DNA of 64,000 nucleotides from Psoroptes ovis (GCA_002943765.1 PQWQ01000019.1:248001-312000); one strand, 5' to 3'; positions 36,229-48,098 are shown, counted from the first letter of the stretch. Notes: generated by a model from the sequence alone, not told the origin. Numbers and translations: made by a program.

Positions 36229-37383
36229 TTTCGCAGTTCTGATTCGATGTAGAAAACAATTCAAAGCAATTCATTAATTTCCCAAGTATTCATTGTTTAA
36301 TTAAAAATTTAAATTAATTAATACTCACACACACAGTGAAATAGGCAGTAAATCAGTGTCAAATCACAAATGAATAAGCGGGATTTCGTACAATTTGAAA
36401 TTCAATTGAAAAATTGTAAAATGAACAATTTGAAATCGAGGCCGGAATCGGTTGGAAGTATCTTTGAAATAAGCTAAAATTGAGACTTGTCTGGAAATTA
36501 ATTTTGAATAAATTCTAGTTTTAAATGAATGAATTTGAATTTTGAATGAGAAAAATTGAATTAAATTCAAAAAAACAGAAATTCGAATAGAATTTGAATT
36601 GAATTCAATTCAAAATAAAAGCAGGAATTCGAATTGAATCAAATTAAATTCAAGTGAATCAAATTCGAATGAATTGAATTCAATTAATTCAATTCAATTA
36701 ATTGAATCGAATCAAATTCACAAACAATTAAAACAATTGAAACAGCTTCAATTGTATAAAATATTTCCGTGAATATTTTTCCCTGAAAATTTCAATTTGA
36801 AATTCACAATTTGAGAATCATTTGAATCTCGTATCCATTCAACTGTTTTGTAGTTGTTTTCGTCCAAAATTGTCAAAGGAAATTTATCAAAGATAATTCA
36901 TTTGAATTTTTACAAATTTCAAATGGTCCTTGCCATTCTCTTCGGCGAATCATTCCCATAATGTCTCCTTCGCCTTTCAATTATCATCGAAATATTGGAA
37001 ATGTATTCCAACACATCTTCAAGCTTCAACAACACCTTATCAAATATGCACTCACTAACTTGTCATTGTTATTCAAATTTCTTTTCTTCATCAAAGAATT
37101 TCATTTCTTTTTTGTCCTTTGAATTCCTCGAAGAAGAATATTCCTTATTATCACCAAGTGTAATTTCATTAATTTCAATGAAGGGTAATATAAGAATATT
37201 CATTTTGAATTTTCCGAATTTTCCAAATTTTTCCTCGTTGAACTTTCTCGAAGAAATTTCCATTTCTTCGGAAATTTCTTAAGAAATTTCTCGAGAACTT
37301 TATCGCCAATTTCTTCCGTAAATTTTCTTCCGAGAAAATTTCTCACCAATTGTCACTGATTCAGATAAGAATCCTTTAAAAAT

Positions 37384-37432
37384 ATTCTTAAGAATATTCT
37401 TGTTTCTTAAGAATATTCCTTGTTTCAACAAG
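37384..37432. repeat. Short tandem repeat, unit about 19-20 bp
   Basis: CTTAAGAATATTCTTGTTT is followed by a second copy with one extra C. Each unit contains the self-complementary word GAATATTC. Confidence 0.7.
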
Positions 37433-38274
37433 AATTCATTGAATCCATTGAATTCATTCATTTCATTGTTGAAATAATAAGTTGTTCAGTCAACACCATT
37501 GGAAATTTCAAACATTTTGTTTGAATTTTCAAACAATTTTTTGAATTTTTGAATTTTTAATTTTTCATTTACAATTGTCTATGGAGGTTTTTCACATTTG
37601 TTGAAAATATAAAAATAATTCCTCCACCAACGAAAATGCAAATTAATTTATGCATCAATGAATATTCGGAGCCACATTTAGGGCCCATCATTGAATCAAT
37701 TTATTGGCTGAATAAATGGATGGTCGTATGGGCTAAATCAATGGATGCAAACGCCAAGTGTGGAACCAAGCACCAAAGAACCATTCAAAGAAACGCCCAA
37801 TTTTTCCAAAATCATAAATCTTTTTGTTTCAGTGGATTTTTTTTGTTTCGAAGAGATTTTCTTTTTGAAGGGGTGAATACATGGGGCCATGGCCCCATGG
37901 ACCACAGTGCTTTTCGAGTATTTTGGCTGGATTTTCCTAGAATTTTCGGGAAAATTTCTGAAAAATTTCTTTAAAATTCCCGAAATATTTCTGGCAACTT
38001 TTCTTCGTGTGTAATTCTTATTCGACTTTGGTCAATCATCCATAAAATAATCATTGAATATTTGACTTTTTCAAGGCATCCATTATTACCATCATTGAAT
38101 GTTTTTTTTAGTTTTTAAATGGTTAATGGTAAATGATGATAATGATTATTATTATGATTATATGGATGATAAACCACGATCATTTTAAATGATATTGAAA
38201 TTGATTTTATGATGATGATGATAATGGATTATATTTATATTTATCGAACCAAAGATTGATGGAAAATGGTGTGG

Positions 38275-38620
38275 CAGTGACGTTGCTGGGCGGGGGGAAA
38301 CAGGGCTCCGAAGTGGGTTAAAAGTGGCTCAAATGGGAGCATGGAGCTTGAAATCTTGAATGTAGATGAACACCCAAACCCTGGTGGGCCATGGAGAAGA
38401 AGACGGAGCCAAAGGGTGTAAATTGATTGCGGCCGGGAGAGAAAAGTGAAGATTTGAAAGGGCCGAAATGGGCTGTAGGGGTAAGGGTAATGAGTGATGG
38501 ATACAATGAGAGTGATGGTGATGAGTGTAGAAGAGCGTAAAATTGGAGTAAAAAAGGGGTAAACAAGTGGGAGTAGTTTTGGTTGGTGGAGACCAAATCG
38601 ATTAAGAGCAATATGATTAT
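38275..38620. other. Strand-asymmetric G/A-rich island
   Basis: The plus strand is strikingly rich in G and A (GGGCGGGGGG, AAAGGGTGTA, GGGGTAAGGG) in an otherwise AT-balanced region. The minus strand has an open frame of up to 138 codons across it, but the composition (Pro/Phe/Leu/Ser) is what C/T-rich DNA gives by chance. No function seen. Confidence 0.4.
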
Positions 38621-38782
38621 AATTATTTTTACCATGGTGAAAATAATTATCAAACATTTCATTAAATGTGAATTGTTTGATCGATTAGATTCTTAGAAGA
38701 TCTGAAATCTCTTAAGATTGCTACCATCTTATAAGATTTGAAGATTTGAAGACATAAGATAAGATGATTATTGGGAAGAAAA

Positions 38783-38840
38783 AGTTTTCGTAAAGATTTT
38801 GTTGTTTCGTCCAAAACAAAAAAAATCTTTACGAAAATTT
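38783..38840. repeat. 58-bp hairpin unrelated to the MITE classes
   Basis: Arms TTTTCGTAAAGATTTT (38785) and AAAATCTTTACGAAAA (38822) are perfectly complementary; the loop contains GTTGTTTCGTCC. Confidence 0.75.
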
Positions 38841-39102
38841 TATGCTTGAAATAATTTCCATCTCATTTGTCTTAATCATCATCGTCATTATCTTCGTCAT
38901 TATCAGCTTCTGTTCAGCGAAATGAAAGAAAATCGTTGAGAAAATCATGAAGATTTGAAAGCCTTTGAAATCCTTTCATTTAGGCCATAAAAATGATTTT
39001 TTTCAGGCAAAAAATTGGGCCCAAATTGGACCAAGAATTTGGCGGGAGAAAATTTTCAAAAAAAAGAACATATTTCCGGGAAATTTTTCTTTGTCCAAAA
39101 TT

Positions 39103-39124
39103 GAAAACTTTACGTAAAGTTTTC
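39103..39124. repeat. 22-bp perfect palindrome
   Basis: Half-site GAAAACTTTAC then its reverse complement. The CTTTACG word recurs in the hairpin 300 bp to the left. Confidence 0.85.
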
Positions 39125-40430
39125 TTTTGTTTGTTTTTGTGAAATTTTTTATTTTTTGAAAAAAAATGAAATAAAACAAATTCAATTGTCTTCAATTGTC
39201 TTCAAATGATAATGACGATGACGATGACATTAAAATTTAATTAAATTTAAGTCAAGTTTTTTCCATTTTTTGTTGTTTAAAAAGTTTTAAAAGCGGAAAC
39301 TTTCCGAGAAATGTTCATTTTCATTTTTAAAGTGAAAAGTTTTCTGGAAAAAAAAGAAAACAAAAAACATTCGAAACAAGTGAAAACATTCGAAATGAAA
39401 ATCTTGAGATTTTCTTAAGATTTTTCCAAAGAAATAATTGATTTTTCTCTTTGTGCCCAAAAAACAAACGCATCTAAAAAACCATTCTTGAAGCATTCAA
39501 GACGATTTGAAACACGCATTCAAAGGGTTCATCGAGTGAATTATCGAGGTGCATCATCAATTGCAAGACATCCATGGAATGACTGAAATTTGCTCAAGAA
39601 AAAGTTAACTTGTCACCAATGTTTACGTATAATTCTTTGAAAAATTTCTCAAATTTTAAGAATTCAAGACCATCCTAATGCATTTACTGTGGTAATATTA
39701 TCAATACTGTAAGTTACTTTTTAAATTTTTTAAATTTTCTAAAATCATAATTATCGAAAATGATGATGATTTAAATCGACCACCAAATCGTCATTGACAT
39801 TTTTGAAAAATTCTTATTTAAATTCATTCGAGTATAAATTTTTAACCCTTACATTCCGTGAATCGGTTGGGCTCCAGAGATTGTTTCGATATATCGATGG
39901 CTCCACAGTCTTTATAACCATTTCACGGATGCCTAGAGTTGAATGAGTTTATCGAGCACCAAGAAAAAAAAATATCCACCGAGGTCCTAAAGACCGAATT
40001 CAAGCACTGATAATGAAAATTATTTTCCAAGAATAATTTTTTTAATGATAATTTTTCAAAGCTGAAAAAAATTCAAATCTATAAATTAGTTTTTGAATTC
40101 TACTTGAAATTCTTCAATTTTCTATGATTCAAATCACACGAAATTCTTAACTCATTTGAAATTTTTTCTCTTCACCCTTTTCCTAGCCTTGTGTCTACCC
40201 TTTCAACAGCCCAAAATTCACTCATCAAAATACCTTAGAAAAGTATTCTGAAGAAATACTTCATTATTTTCTCCTTCTTCATTTGTTAATCGAAACTTGA
40301 AAATGATGAACGAAACATTATTTCAAAAATTACTTTTTATATTTTTACTTCAATTATTTTTCTTAGACATTTTCTTTGAAAAAAAATTCAAAAATATCAA
40401 TTCAAAAAATTTCATCAAATTCTTCAAATA

Positions 40431-40510
40431 TTAGGTTGTCCCATAAGTTTTTGCCGTTTTTCAAATGAAAAAAATTCTAAAAAACGGCAAAAACTTATGG
40501 GACAACCTAA
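40431..40510 (-). mobile_element. Hairpin MITE, class B
   Basis: Reverse core; nearly perfect stem, TA on both sides. Confidence 0.92.
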
Positions 40511-41387
40511 TAGAATCGTTTTTTTTTTGAACAAAATTTTACGCAATTTTAAACAATGTTTTTGCATATATTTGAACAGTACCCCAATGATAATGATAAT
40601 AACAATTGTATTGAATTTTAAATTGGATTTTTTTTCAAATTTCTCAAATTTTAAAAGAGTAAAGTGTAAGAATATTATTATTTGGGTGAGAAAATATCAT
40701 TTTTTGGCCTCGATAATGATTATATTCGTAGACAAATGATGCTATTCTTAGTGCATTTTTATTCTCATTAAAATTTTCAAATACTTTAATGGGTTTCAAA
40801 GAGATTTTGCGAAGGTTTTGACGAGGGTTTTGATGAGGTTTTTTTTGAAGGGTTTGATGAGGTTTTTTGCTAAAGTTTTGAAGAAGTTTTGAAGAGTTTT
40901 TGAAGTTCTTTCAAAGGTTACTCGCGTTTCGCACGTGTCAGACTCAAATTTTGGCCCAAGCTATTTGACCGATTCTTGGATCCAAAAGTCCTTACGATTC
41001 TCGGAGATGTAGTTAAGTGAATAGGTACCCATTTGGTTTCAATTTTACGGTCCCAAAACACTGTAAATTTGCCTAGTTTGACACATAAATCACCGAATTT
41101 CCAGCTCTTATCTTTGAATTATTGTAATTGTAATTATCACTGGTGTTGTTGTTGATGATACACTGATGACTGCTTGTTTTTTAATTTGATTTCATTTTCA
41201 TTGCTTTTGATTCATGTGTATTTGGGTGCATTCACCATTTACATTCATTGATTACATTCATTCATTAACATTGATTCTTTTACACTACAACTACTGATTC
41301 GTTTATTATTATTTTACATTATTTTCATTATCATTTAATTTGTGTACATTCAAAAAATTTCTTATTCAAATGTTTTGAATAATAATA

Positions 41388-41467
41388 TTAAATTGTCCGA
41401 AAAGTTTTTGCCGATTTTATTGTAGGGAATTATGAGAAAATTGGCAAGTACTTATCGGACAACCTAA
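41388..41467 (+). mobile_element. Hairpin MITE, class C
   Basis: Left tip TTAAATTG, right tip intact. First element of the dense cluster that runs to 50.6 kb. Confidence 0.88.
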
Positions 41468-41599
41468 TAATAATAAGTGTTGAATAAATAAATAAGTTTT
41501 CATTTGCTTTTTCATTTGCATTACAATTCATACTCTCTGATGAATATTCTTGTAAGAATTTATAGTTCGAGTGAGGGAGAGAGAAATTACCATTAAATA

Positions 41600-41680
41600 T
41601 TAAGTTGTCCCATAAGTTCTTGTCGTTTTTTCCAATGAAAAAAAATTTAAAAAATGGTAAGAACTTATGGGACAACCAAC
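41600..41680 (-). mobile_element. Hairpin MITE, class B
   Basis: Left TTAAGTTG, inner arms TTGTCGTTTTTT and AAAAATGGTAAG; the right tip is lost in a CAACCAACC run. Confidence 0.85.
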
Positions 41681-41990
41681 CAAATAAATAAGCAAACAAT
41701 TGAAATGAAAAAGTAATGAGCCTTGGCGATGTGTGTAATTTAATGTTTTGACTAAATGAATGAATGAATGAATGATGCTGATGGTGGTGCTGGTGATAAT
41801 GGTGATAAGTAATGCACCAATAAGACACCAACAAAGAGTGTTTGTAAACATTTGATAATTTTAAAGTGAAATTACACACACATTAAGTAATTCAATACTA
41901 AATGTATGTGTTTAAATGTATTCATTCATTCATTAATTCATTCATTCATTATTGTTACTAAATTCGAATAATTTGAATGAAATTAATATA

Positions 41991-42071
41991 TTAGGTTGTC
42001 CGAAAAGTTTTGGCCGATTAATCCGATAGAGTTGCACATGAAAATCGGCCAGAACTTTTCGGACAGCTCAA
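41991..42071 (-). mobile_element. Hairpin MITE, class A, chimeric left arm
   Basis: Core is reverse orientation (GATAGAGTTGCACATG), but the left arm reads TTTTGGCCGATTAATC instead of TTCATTCCGCTTAATC, making it complementary to the right arm AATCGGCCAGAAC. Confidence 0.9.
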
Positions 42072-42275
42072 TATTTTGATAAATAAATATATTTTTCTTT
42101 ATTATTATTATTATTATTCTATTCTTGTAAATTTGTAATTTATTTTTCATTTTACAAATGTAAAAAAAACATTTTGTATCAAAACAAACATTTGTTTTAT
42201 TTATTTATTTTATTTTTAAACGAAAAATGCATAAAATAATCAAGTGTGTAAATTGAAAAGAATGTAAAACAAATA

Positions 42276-42358
42276 TTAGGTTGTCCGAAAAGTTTTGGCC
42301 CGATTTTCATTCCAGCAACTCTATTGAAAAATTCGACTGAACTTTTCGGACATTCTAG
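42276..42358 (+). mobile_element. Hairpin MITE, class A
   Basis: Extra C in the left inner arm (TTTTGGCCCGATT); the right inner arm AAAAATTCGACTGAAC is part way between the normal and converted forms. Right tip decayed (CATTCTAG). Confidence 0.85.
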
Positions 42359-42627
42359 CAATATTTTACTTTTTAATTTATTTTCTTCGAAGAATATAAA
42401 TAAGTGTTTGTGTGTAAATGTATTTTCTATTAGATGTTTTATGTTTGAATTTACAAGTTACATGAGCTTTTTGTGAGTAGTTACATGCATTCGTATTGGT
42501 GAGATCTATATGTGTATTGTCAGTGTGTTGGTTGGTAATCACGAATTCTTGCGAACTCATTTTGATTTTAAATTAAATTCAAATCTAAGAAAAAATATTC
42601 GTGATTTGAGAATTGAACTGTAAACTA

Positions 42628-42707
42628 TTGGGTTGTCCTAAAAGTTCTTGCCGATTTTGAAATGAATACCTATGTAAAAATCGGCAAGAACTTATGGCAC
42701 AACCTAA
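42628..42707. mobile_element. Hairpin MITE, class B/C hybrid
   Basis: Left outer CCTAAAAG, right outer CTTATGGCA, but inner arms are of class C type (TTGCCGATTTT/AAAATCGGCAAG). TTGGG left tip. Confidence 0.8.
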
Positions 42708-43076
42708 TATTTTACCATATATTCTGGATATTTAGATATTCTCAAGTACGTTTCCACCGAATACTTGCAGAATTAAGAAATTGGAAATTTGATTAAAATT
42801 TTGCAAATTTGCAAATAAATAAATAGCTTTCAATTCAAATTTCAATTCAAATCACATTGATTTACCAGGATAGAAAAAGGTGCCATTCAAAGCGGATTAT
42901 TTTAAATATTGCAAAATTACTTAGAAATTCCCTTGAATTCTTTAAGGAATTTTTTTTTCAGCTGAATTTTGAATTATTTTGTTTATTTTGATAATTTTTC
43001 TCAGCACTCGTTGAAGAATTTAATTTAAAATGCATTATTTTTTTGAAATTTCATTTTCCTCTTTGCTTATATTTAT

Positions 43077-43156
43077 TTAGGCTGTCCGAAAAGTTTTGGC
43101 CAATTTTCTCGAGCAACTCTATTGAATAAGCGGAATGAACTTTTCGGACAATCTAA
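43077..43156 (+). mobile_element. Hairpin MITE, class A
   Basis: Core TTCTCGAGCAACTCTATTGAA; right flank is TA plus a run of more than 20 T. Confidence 0.9.
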
Positions 43157-43396
43157 TATTTTTTTTTTTTTTTTTTTTACTTATGTGTTAATGGATTTTA
43201 CATTAGTTTAGCGTTCATTGAAAAACGAAAAAACAAAAATCCTCAAATTACAAACAGCGACAAATAACAATCGAATGTAGAATCATTCTTAGCGAACAAC
43301 AAACGTGTAAAATCTTAGGTAATTCATATATTACGTGTACATTTTACATATTTGTTCATTCGTTGCACCCGAAGAATATTCACTTTTGTAATTTAT

Positions 43397-43476
43397 TTAG
43401 GTTGTCCGAAAAGTTTTGACCGATTTTCATGAACAACTCTATTGATTAAACGGAATGAACTTTTCGGACAACCTAA
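43397..43476 (+). mobile_element. Hairpin MITE, class A
   Basis: Left inner TTTTGACCGATT; right core TTAAACGGAATG. Confidence 0.9.
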
Positions 43477-43679
43477 TAAATTCAAAAATAAGCATGAATG
43501 CATGTAGAATTCATTTCACACTTAAAATTCTCCAAGGAATCGTTATCATTCATATATTTTGTGTGTTGTAATAATAATTTTTCCATTATCATCATCATAC
43601 AGGCAAAACTTACGGCTGTTTTTATTGTTTTTTTGTTGTTTGAATATTTATTTCATTTTTCTCACTTTTAAAAATTGTC

Positions 43680-43760
43680 TTAGGTTGTCCGATAAGTTAT
43701 TGCCAATTTTCTAACGATTTCCTACGATATAATCAGCCAGAACTTTTCGGACAACCCTAT
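43680..43760 (-). mobile_element. Hairpin MITE, class C
   Basis: Left outer CCGATAAG, right CTTTTCGG. Left inner TTGCCAATT and right AATCAGCCAG have drifted. Confidence 0.87.
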
Positions 43761-44180
43761 ATATTTTCCATATTTGATTTTCTTCGAGTATTTGATTTAT
43801 TATTATTAGACAATTTCAATTTAAAGTTACGAGAAAAAACATTTAAATTTGAAAGTATTGTAACATCTGAATTTTCTTGGAATTTTCTTTGTGAATATTC
43901 ATTTCAAATTATTTTCATATTTACAAGGAAAATTTTCTTAATATTAAATCATACAAATTGTTGTTTTGCTTATTCTCTTTTAAAGATGCTTGTCTCCACA
44001 TTCAAATTGATTTTATTATTGAATTTCTTCAGAAAGAAATGCTTCAGAAATTGTTCAAGATTCCAAGAATCTTTGAAATTTCATTCCGAAAAACTATCCG
44101 GTCACAAATATTGAAAGTCTTTGCTTTCAAAGATGTGTCTGTTTGTTTGTTTGGGCTAAATTCCATTAACTTTTCGAGTA

Positions 44181-44261
44181 TTAGGTTGTCCCATAAGTTC
44201 TTGCCGTTTTTTAAATGAAAAAAAAATTTTAAAAACGACAAGAACTTATGGGACAGCCTAA
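44181..44261 (-). mobile_element. Hairpin MITE, class B
   Basis: Right inner arm AAAAACGACAAG; right tip GACAGCCTAA without a matching left change. Confidence 0.9.
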
Positions 44262-44378
44262 TATTTTTGTGTATTTACAAATATTTTCAATGTTTTTGTC
44301 TGTTTTCGTTTATCTTCAATTGTGTTGTATTTATCTTTGATTATTCCGAAGAATTACATTTAAAGTTACTCGCTAATA

Positions 44379-44470
44379 TAACGTTGTCCGGAAAGTTTTG
44401 ACCGATTTTTATGAGCAACTCTATCGGATTATCTATTGATTAAGCGGTATAAACTTTTCGGACAACCTAA
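44379..44470 (+). mobile_element. Hairpin MITE, class A, duplicated core
   Basis: 92 bp. CTATCGGATT is followed by a second CTATTGATTAAGC, a short internal duplication. Left tip decayed to TAACG. Confidence 0.85.
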
Positions 44471-44803
44471 TATTTGATCAATGAAAATGAAAGCAAATGG
44501 AGTGAAACAAAACAAAAACAAATGAATGAATATTCTTTTGTCGATTGAATAGTGCTTCAGGCAAAATTTTATACTTGTAAATACTTCTCTCTGCATTACT
44601 CATTACAAGTGAATGTAATTCATTTGTTTGTTTTTATTTTTGTTTTATTTCATTTTATTCTTTGTTTTTTCTTTTTGTTCAAATTCTTACATTTGATGAG
44701 GTTATAAGCTTGAAAATATTTTTCCAAGAATATTCTTCAGGGGTTGATAACATTAAACATTGTCCATTGTTCATTGATTTAGTTTATTGTATTCAATGAT
44801 TTA

Positions 44804-44883
44804 TTAGGTTGTCCGATAAGTTTTTGCCGATTTTATCATAGGCAGTTATGCGAAAATCGGCAAAAACTATTCGGACAACCCAA
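44804..44883 (+). mobile_element. Hairpin MITE, class C
   Basis: Left CCGATAAG, right CTATTCGG; core TTTTATCATAGGCAGTTATG. Confidence 0.9.
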
Positions 44884-45317
44884 TACATTGAAAAATGAAA
44901 ATTCTTGTAATTTTTTTGGTAATCGATTCTTGAAACTCTTTGAATGACCATTGAATCTTGCACAACATTTGATTCTTGTTTAATGAATCAAATCAATTTT
45001 TCATTTTGATTTTTCCAAGCAAAATTAATTAGTTCAATGTATGATTTGGACCATCATTCTATAAACTATAGTCTATGACCATTGAAAGTTATTGAGATTC
45101 AAAATTGATTTTTGAAGATGATTCGAAATTGTGTTTTTCGAAGAAATCAAAGATGAAAAAATCAATTTAACCACGGAAATTGAATTTTTTCCCATTTTTT
45201 CTTTGGTAAATTGAAAAACGAAATGCTTGAAATATTTGATCATTGAAAATTTCCAAAAACATTTTCGGCGATAAACAAAAATTATTCAATCATTGAATTT
45301 AAATATTTTGACAATTT

Positions 45318-45399
45318 CGAGGTTCTGTCCGAAAAGTTCATTCCGCTTATTCGATAGAATTGTTAAGGAAAATTGGCCAGAACTTTCCGGACAACCTAA
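45318..45399 (-). mobile_element. Hairpin MITE, class A
   Basis: Left tip decayed (GAGGTTCTGTCC); core AGAATTGTTAAGG. Confidence 0.85.
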
Positions 45400-45792
45400 T
45401 AATTTTTGTTGATAAAAATTGATTTGATTGGGAAACATTCGAAAAAAAATCATTCGAAATCAAGAATTCAATTAAATTCAATCAAGAATTCGATTTCTAT
45501 TCTCAAATTCTTGATGCTTATTTTCATTTGATAATCATTGAAAAGAAATCATTGAAATCAGCAGAAAATAATGATGATAATGATAATGTTTTCAATTAAT
45601 TTCTAATTTTTTCGATTCGATCAAACAAAAACTTGATAATTGATTTTAAATTGAATTCGGATCAAATCGAATTTCGATTTTCGAGTCTGAATTTCATTCA
45701 TTTTCACAGCCATTAAATGCTCATCATTGAAGCTTTTTTAAGGGGGGGAAAAAGAATTACAAAGTCCCGATTTCGAATATTTTGGGCAAATA

Positions 45793-45873
45793 TTAGGTCG
45801 TCCGAAAAGTTTCGGTCGATTATATCGTAGAAAATAATGAGAAAATTGGCCAGAACTTTTCGGACAACCTTAT
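45793..45873 (+). mobile_element. Hairpin MITE, class C
   Basis: Left TTAGGTCG with TTTCGGTCG inner arm; the right inner arm has GGCCAGAAC, as in class A. Confidence 0.88.
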
Positions 45874-46118
45874 AATTCGACTGTTTGGCCCCTTAATTTT
45901 CGGGCTGTTGTTTTTCAATCGAAATTCTTCCAGAATTCCATGTTGCCCTAACACACAAAAAAACTAATTCAATCACAGAGTTGAAATGAAATCATTTTCC
46001 AAATCATTACTTGGTTTATTTAGGTTGGAATATTTTTGGTTTTTTCACATGTGTCTCTGGCCTTGGAACTGTCAAAGACGTATGAACATGTCTTTATTTT
46101 TCACATTTGAAAGCTTTA

Positions 46119-46138
46119 TTGACGTAAAAATACGTCAA
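46119..46138. repeat. Palindrome with TGACGT half-sites
   Basis: TTGACGTA and TACGTCAA around AAAA. The half-site TGACGT is the CRE-type core. Further copies of the ACGTCA/TGACGT word occur at about 46.25 and 46.50 kb. Confidence 0.6.
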
Positions 46139-46298
46139 ATCCCCCCATAGGGTAATTGAATTGACGGCGTTCAGCTGCCTCAATTCAAAATTCTAGGCTG
46201 ACGGCTTGAGAGATGTCGAATAGAATTCAACATATTGAAAATATGTTTTTTTACGTCAGATTCTATTTATTTTTTATTTATTTGTATCAACATACTAT

Positions 46299-46380
46299 TT
46301 AGGTTGTCCGAAAAGTTTATTCCGCTTAATCGATCGAGAGTTGTTCATGAAAATCGGCCAGAACTTTCCGGACAACCCAA
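46299..46380 (-). mobile_element. Hairpin MITE, class A
   Basis: Core CGATCGAGAGTTGTTCATG; right tip CCCAA. Confidence 0.9.
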
Positions 46381-46519
46381 TACAAATTGTGACCAAAAAA
46401 TTGTTTGTATCACAACATGTTAATGTGAATTGTGTATGCCTTGTTATTCGGTCCATTTGTTTCTCGAAAAATTATTTGGTTCACACTGGTTTTTTTTTCG
46501 CTGACGTCGGTAGTAAATA

Positions 46520-46599
46520 TTAGGTTGTCCGATAAGTTCTGGCCGATTTTCTCATGATTTCCTACGATATAATCGGCCAAAACTTTTTGGACAACCAAA
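46520..46599 (-). mobile_element. Hairpin MITE, class C
   Basis: Left inner arm TTCTGGCCGATT pairs with AATCGGCCAAAAC: class A type GGCC on both arms of a class C core. Confidence 0.9.
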
Positions 46600-46743
46600 T
46601 AATTGTTGTCGATGGGGTATGTAGTGATTTCTCCCTTTTTTTTGAGCGATAATTGCAAAAATTTATCTTCTTGTTATTAATTTCATTGTTTCGTTTGTCG
46701 TCATTGTAATTATTTATATTTATTAATTGATTTATTTGTATTA

Positions 46744-46821
46744 GTAGGTTGTCCGAAAAGTTTTGGCCGACTAATCAACGATAGTTCATGAAAATCGGTC
46801 AGAACTTTACGGACAGCCTAA
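46744..46821 (-). mobile_element. Hairpin MITE, class A, chimeric left arm
   Basis: 78 bp. Left arm TTTTGGCCGACTAATC mirrors the right AATCGGTCAGAAC; the core is shortened to CAACGATAGTTCATG. Confidence 0.88.
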
Positions 46822-46991
46822 TATTTTTTCCAATTTCACCAAGCCGAACCATCTTACAACACGACATGATATCAAATCTTAGGGTCCAATGAATCGAATT
46901 GCATCAATGTCGAATTGTAATTTGTGTATTTGAAAGATGGTGGTGTCCAATTACATGCGTATTGTGTGTGTGTGCAAGCATCACCAATGTA

Positions 46992-47072
46992 TTAGGTTGT
47001 CTATAAAGTTTTTGCCGATTATATCGTTGGAAATTATAAGAAAATCGGCAAGAACTTATCGGACAACCTTAA
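46992..47072 (+). mobile_element. Hairpin MITE, class C
   Basis: Left outer reads GTCTATAAAG; inner arms intact (TTGCCGATTATATCG, AAATCGGCAAG). Extra T in the right tip. Confidence 0.9.
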
Positions 47073-47290
47073 TATGTATCTCAATACAATCAATCAAATT
47101 GTTTTCTGTTGGTGATTCATATGTGTGTGTGATAATTATCAATTTCAATTAAATTGTCATTAACAAAAATTTTCTTAGATTGATCTAAATCCGATCATCT
47201 TATGGGCTGCATTGAATTGAAGACTTTTCTAAGAAATTTAATGATTCAATGATTTTAAGAATTTTCTTACAGAATTTTTTGTTCGAAATA

Positions 47291-47372
47291 TTAGGCTGTC
47301 CGAAAAGTTCATTCCCCTTAATCACAATAGAATAGCTCATGAAAATCGGCCATAACTTTACGGACAACCTAA
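47291..47372 (-). mobile_element. Hairpin MITE, class A
   Basis: Left core TTCATTCCCCTTAATC. The right end runs straight into 26 T with no TA between. Confidence 0.9.
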
Positions 47373-47516
47373 TTTTTTTTTTTTTTTTTTTTTTTTTTGC
47401 TGAAAATTCTGCCATGTTCAAAATTCGTATGTTTATTCAATATTGCAATTATTATATCTCAGACATAATCGTTTTGAAGATTATGTTTTATATTATTTAT
47501 AATTGAAGCAAATGTA

Positions 47517-47596
47517 TTAGACTGTCCGAAAAGTTTTGGCCGATTTTCAATAACTTTTCTATTGATTAAGCCGAATGAACTTTTCGGACAGTTTAA
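47517..47596 (+). mobile_element. Hairpin MITE, class A
   Basis: Matched change in both tips: TTAGACTGTCC and GGACAGTTTAA. Core TTTTCAATAACTTTTCTATTG. Confidence 0.9.
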
Positions 47597-47703
47597 TATT
47601 TTTCAATAATAAATTCAATTAACAAAATTTATCATCAAATTTTCAATACTGAATCATTCTTCGATGAGAGAGCAAAATGAAAATGTGTCAAAATAAAAAT
47701 ATA

Positions 47704-47787
47704 TTAGGTTGTCCGAAAAGTTCATTACGCTTAATCAACGATAGAGTTGCTCGAAGAAAATCGGCCAAAACTTTTCGGACAATCTAA
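47704..47787 (-). mobile_element. Hairpin MITE, class A
   Basis: Core CAACGATAGAGTTGCTCGAAG. TA on both sides. Confidence 0.92.
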
Positions 47788-48018
47788 TAGTAATTTTTTG
47801 AAATTGCCGATCAATGAGAAATGAAATTTTGACAGCGATAATAATAACGATAATAACACTGATAATCGTGTTAAAATTAAAAAGAAATAAATAATTTCGC
47901 TCGTTCGTTCAAATATATGATTATCAAAATAATTGCTTTTGAATGACAGATCGATGTGTGATCGATGGCAAATGTGTTAGAGCTTTTAAGTAGAAGATTT
48001 AATAGAAATGGTGAAATA

Positions 48019-48098
48019 TTAGATTGTCGCATAAGTTCTTGCCGTTTTTTAAATTTTTTTTCATTCTAAAAACGGCAAGAACTTTTGGGACAACCTGA
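48019..48098 (+). mobile_element. Hairpin MITE, class B
   Basis: Left TTAGATTGTCGC; right CTTTTGGGACAACCTGA. Inner arms perfect. Confidence 0.9.

Noticed and set aside
37636..37974. 112-codon plus-strand frame with Trp and His
   Set aside because: No recognisable family, no start context or downstream signals; the composition suggests chance. Kept out for lack of support.
38241..38662. 138- and 114-codon minus-strand frames
   Set aside because: Two overlapping frames over a C/T-rich strand both stay open, which points to compositional bias and not coding.
39844..39935. Inverted repeat CCGTGAA/TTCACGG as another MITE
   Set aside because: It begins TTAACCCTT and the outer 15 bp pair, but the interior does not and there is no second copy; too weak to list.
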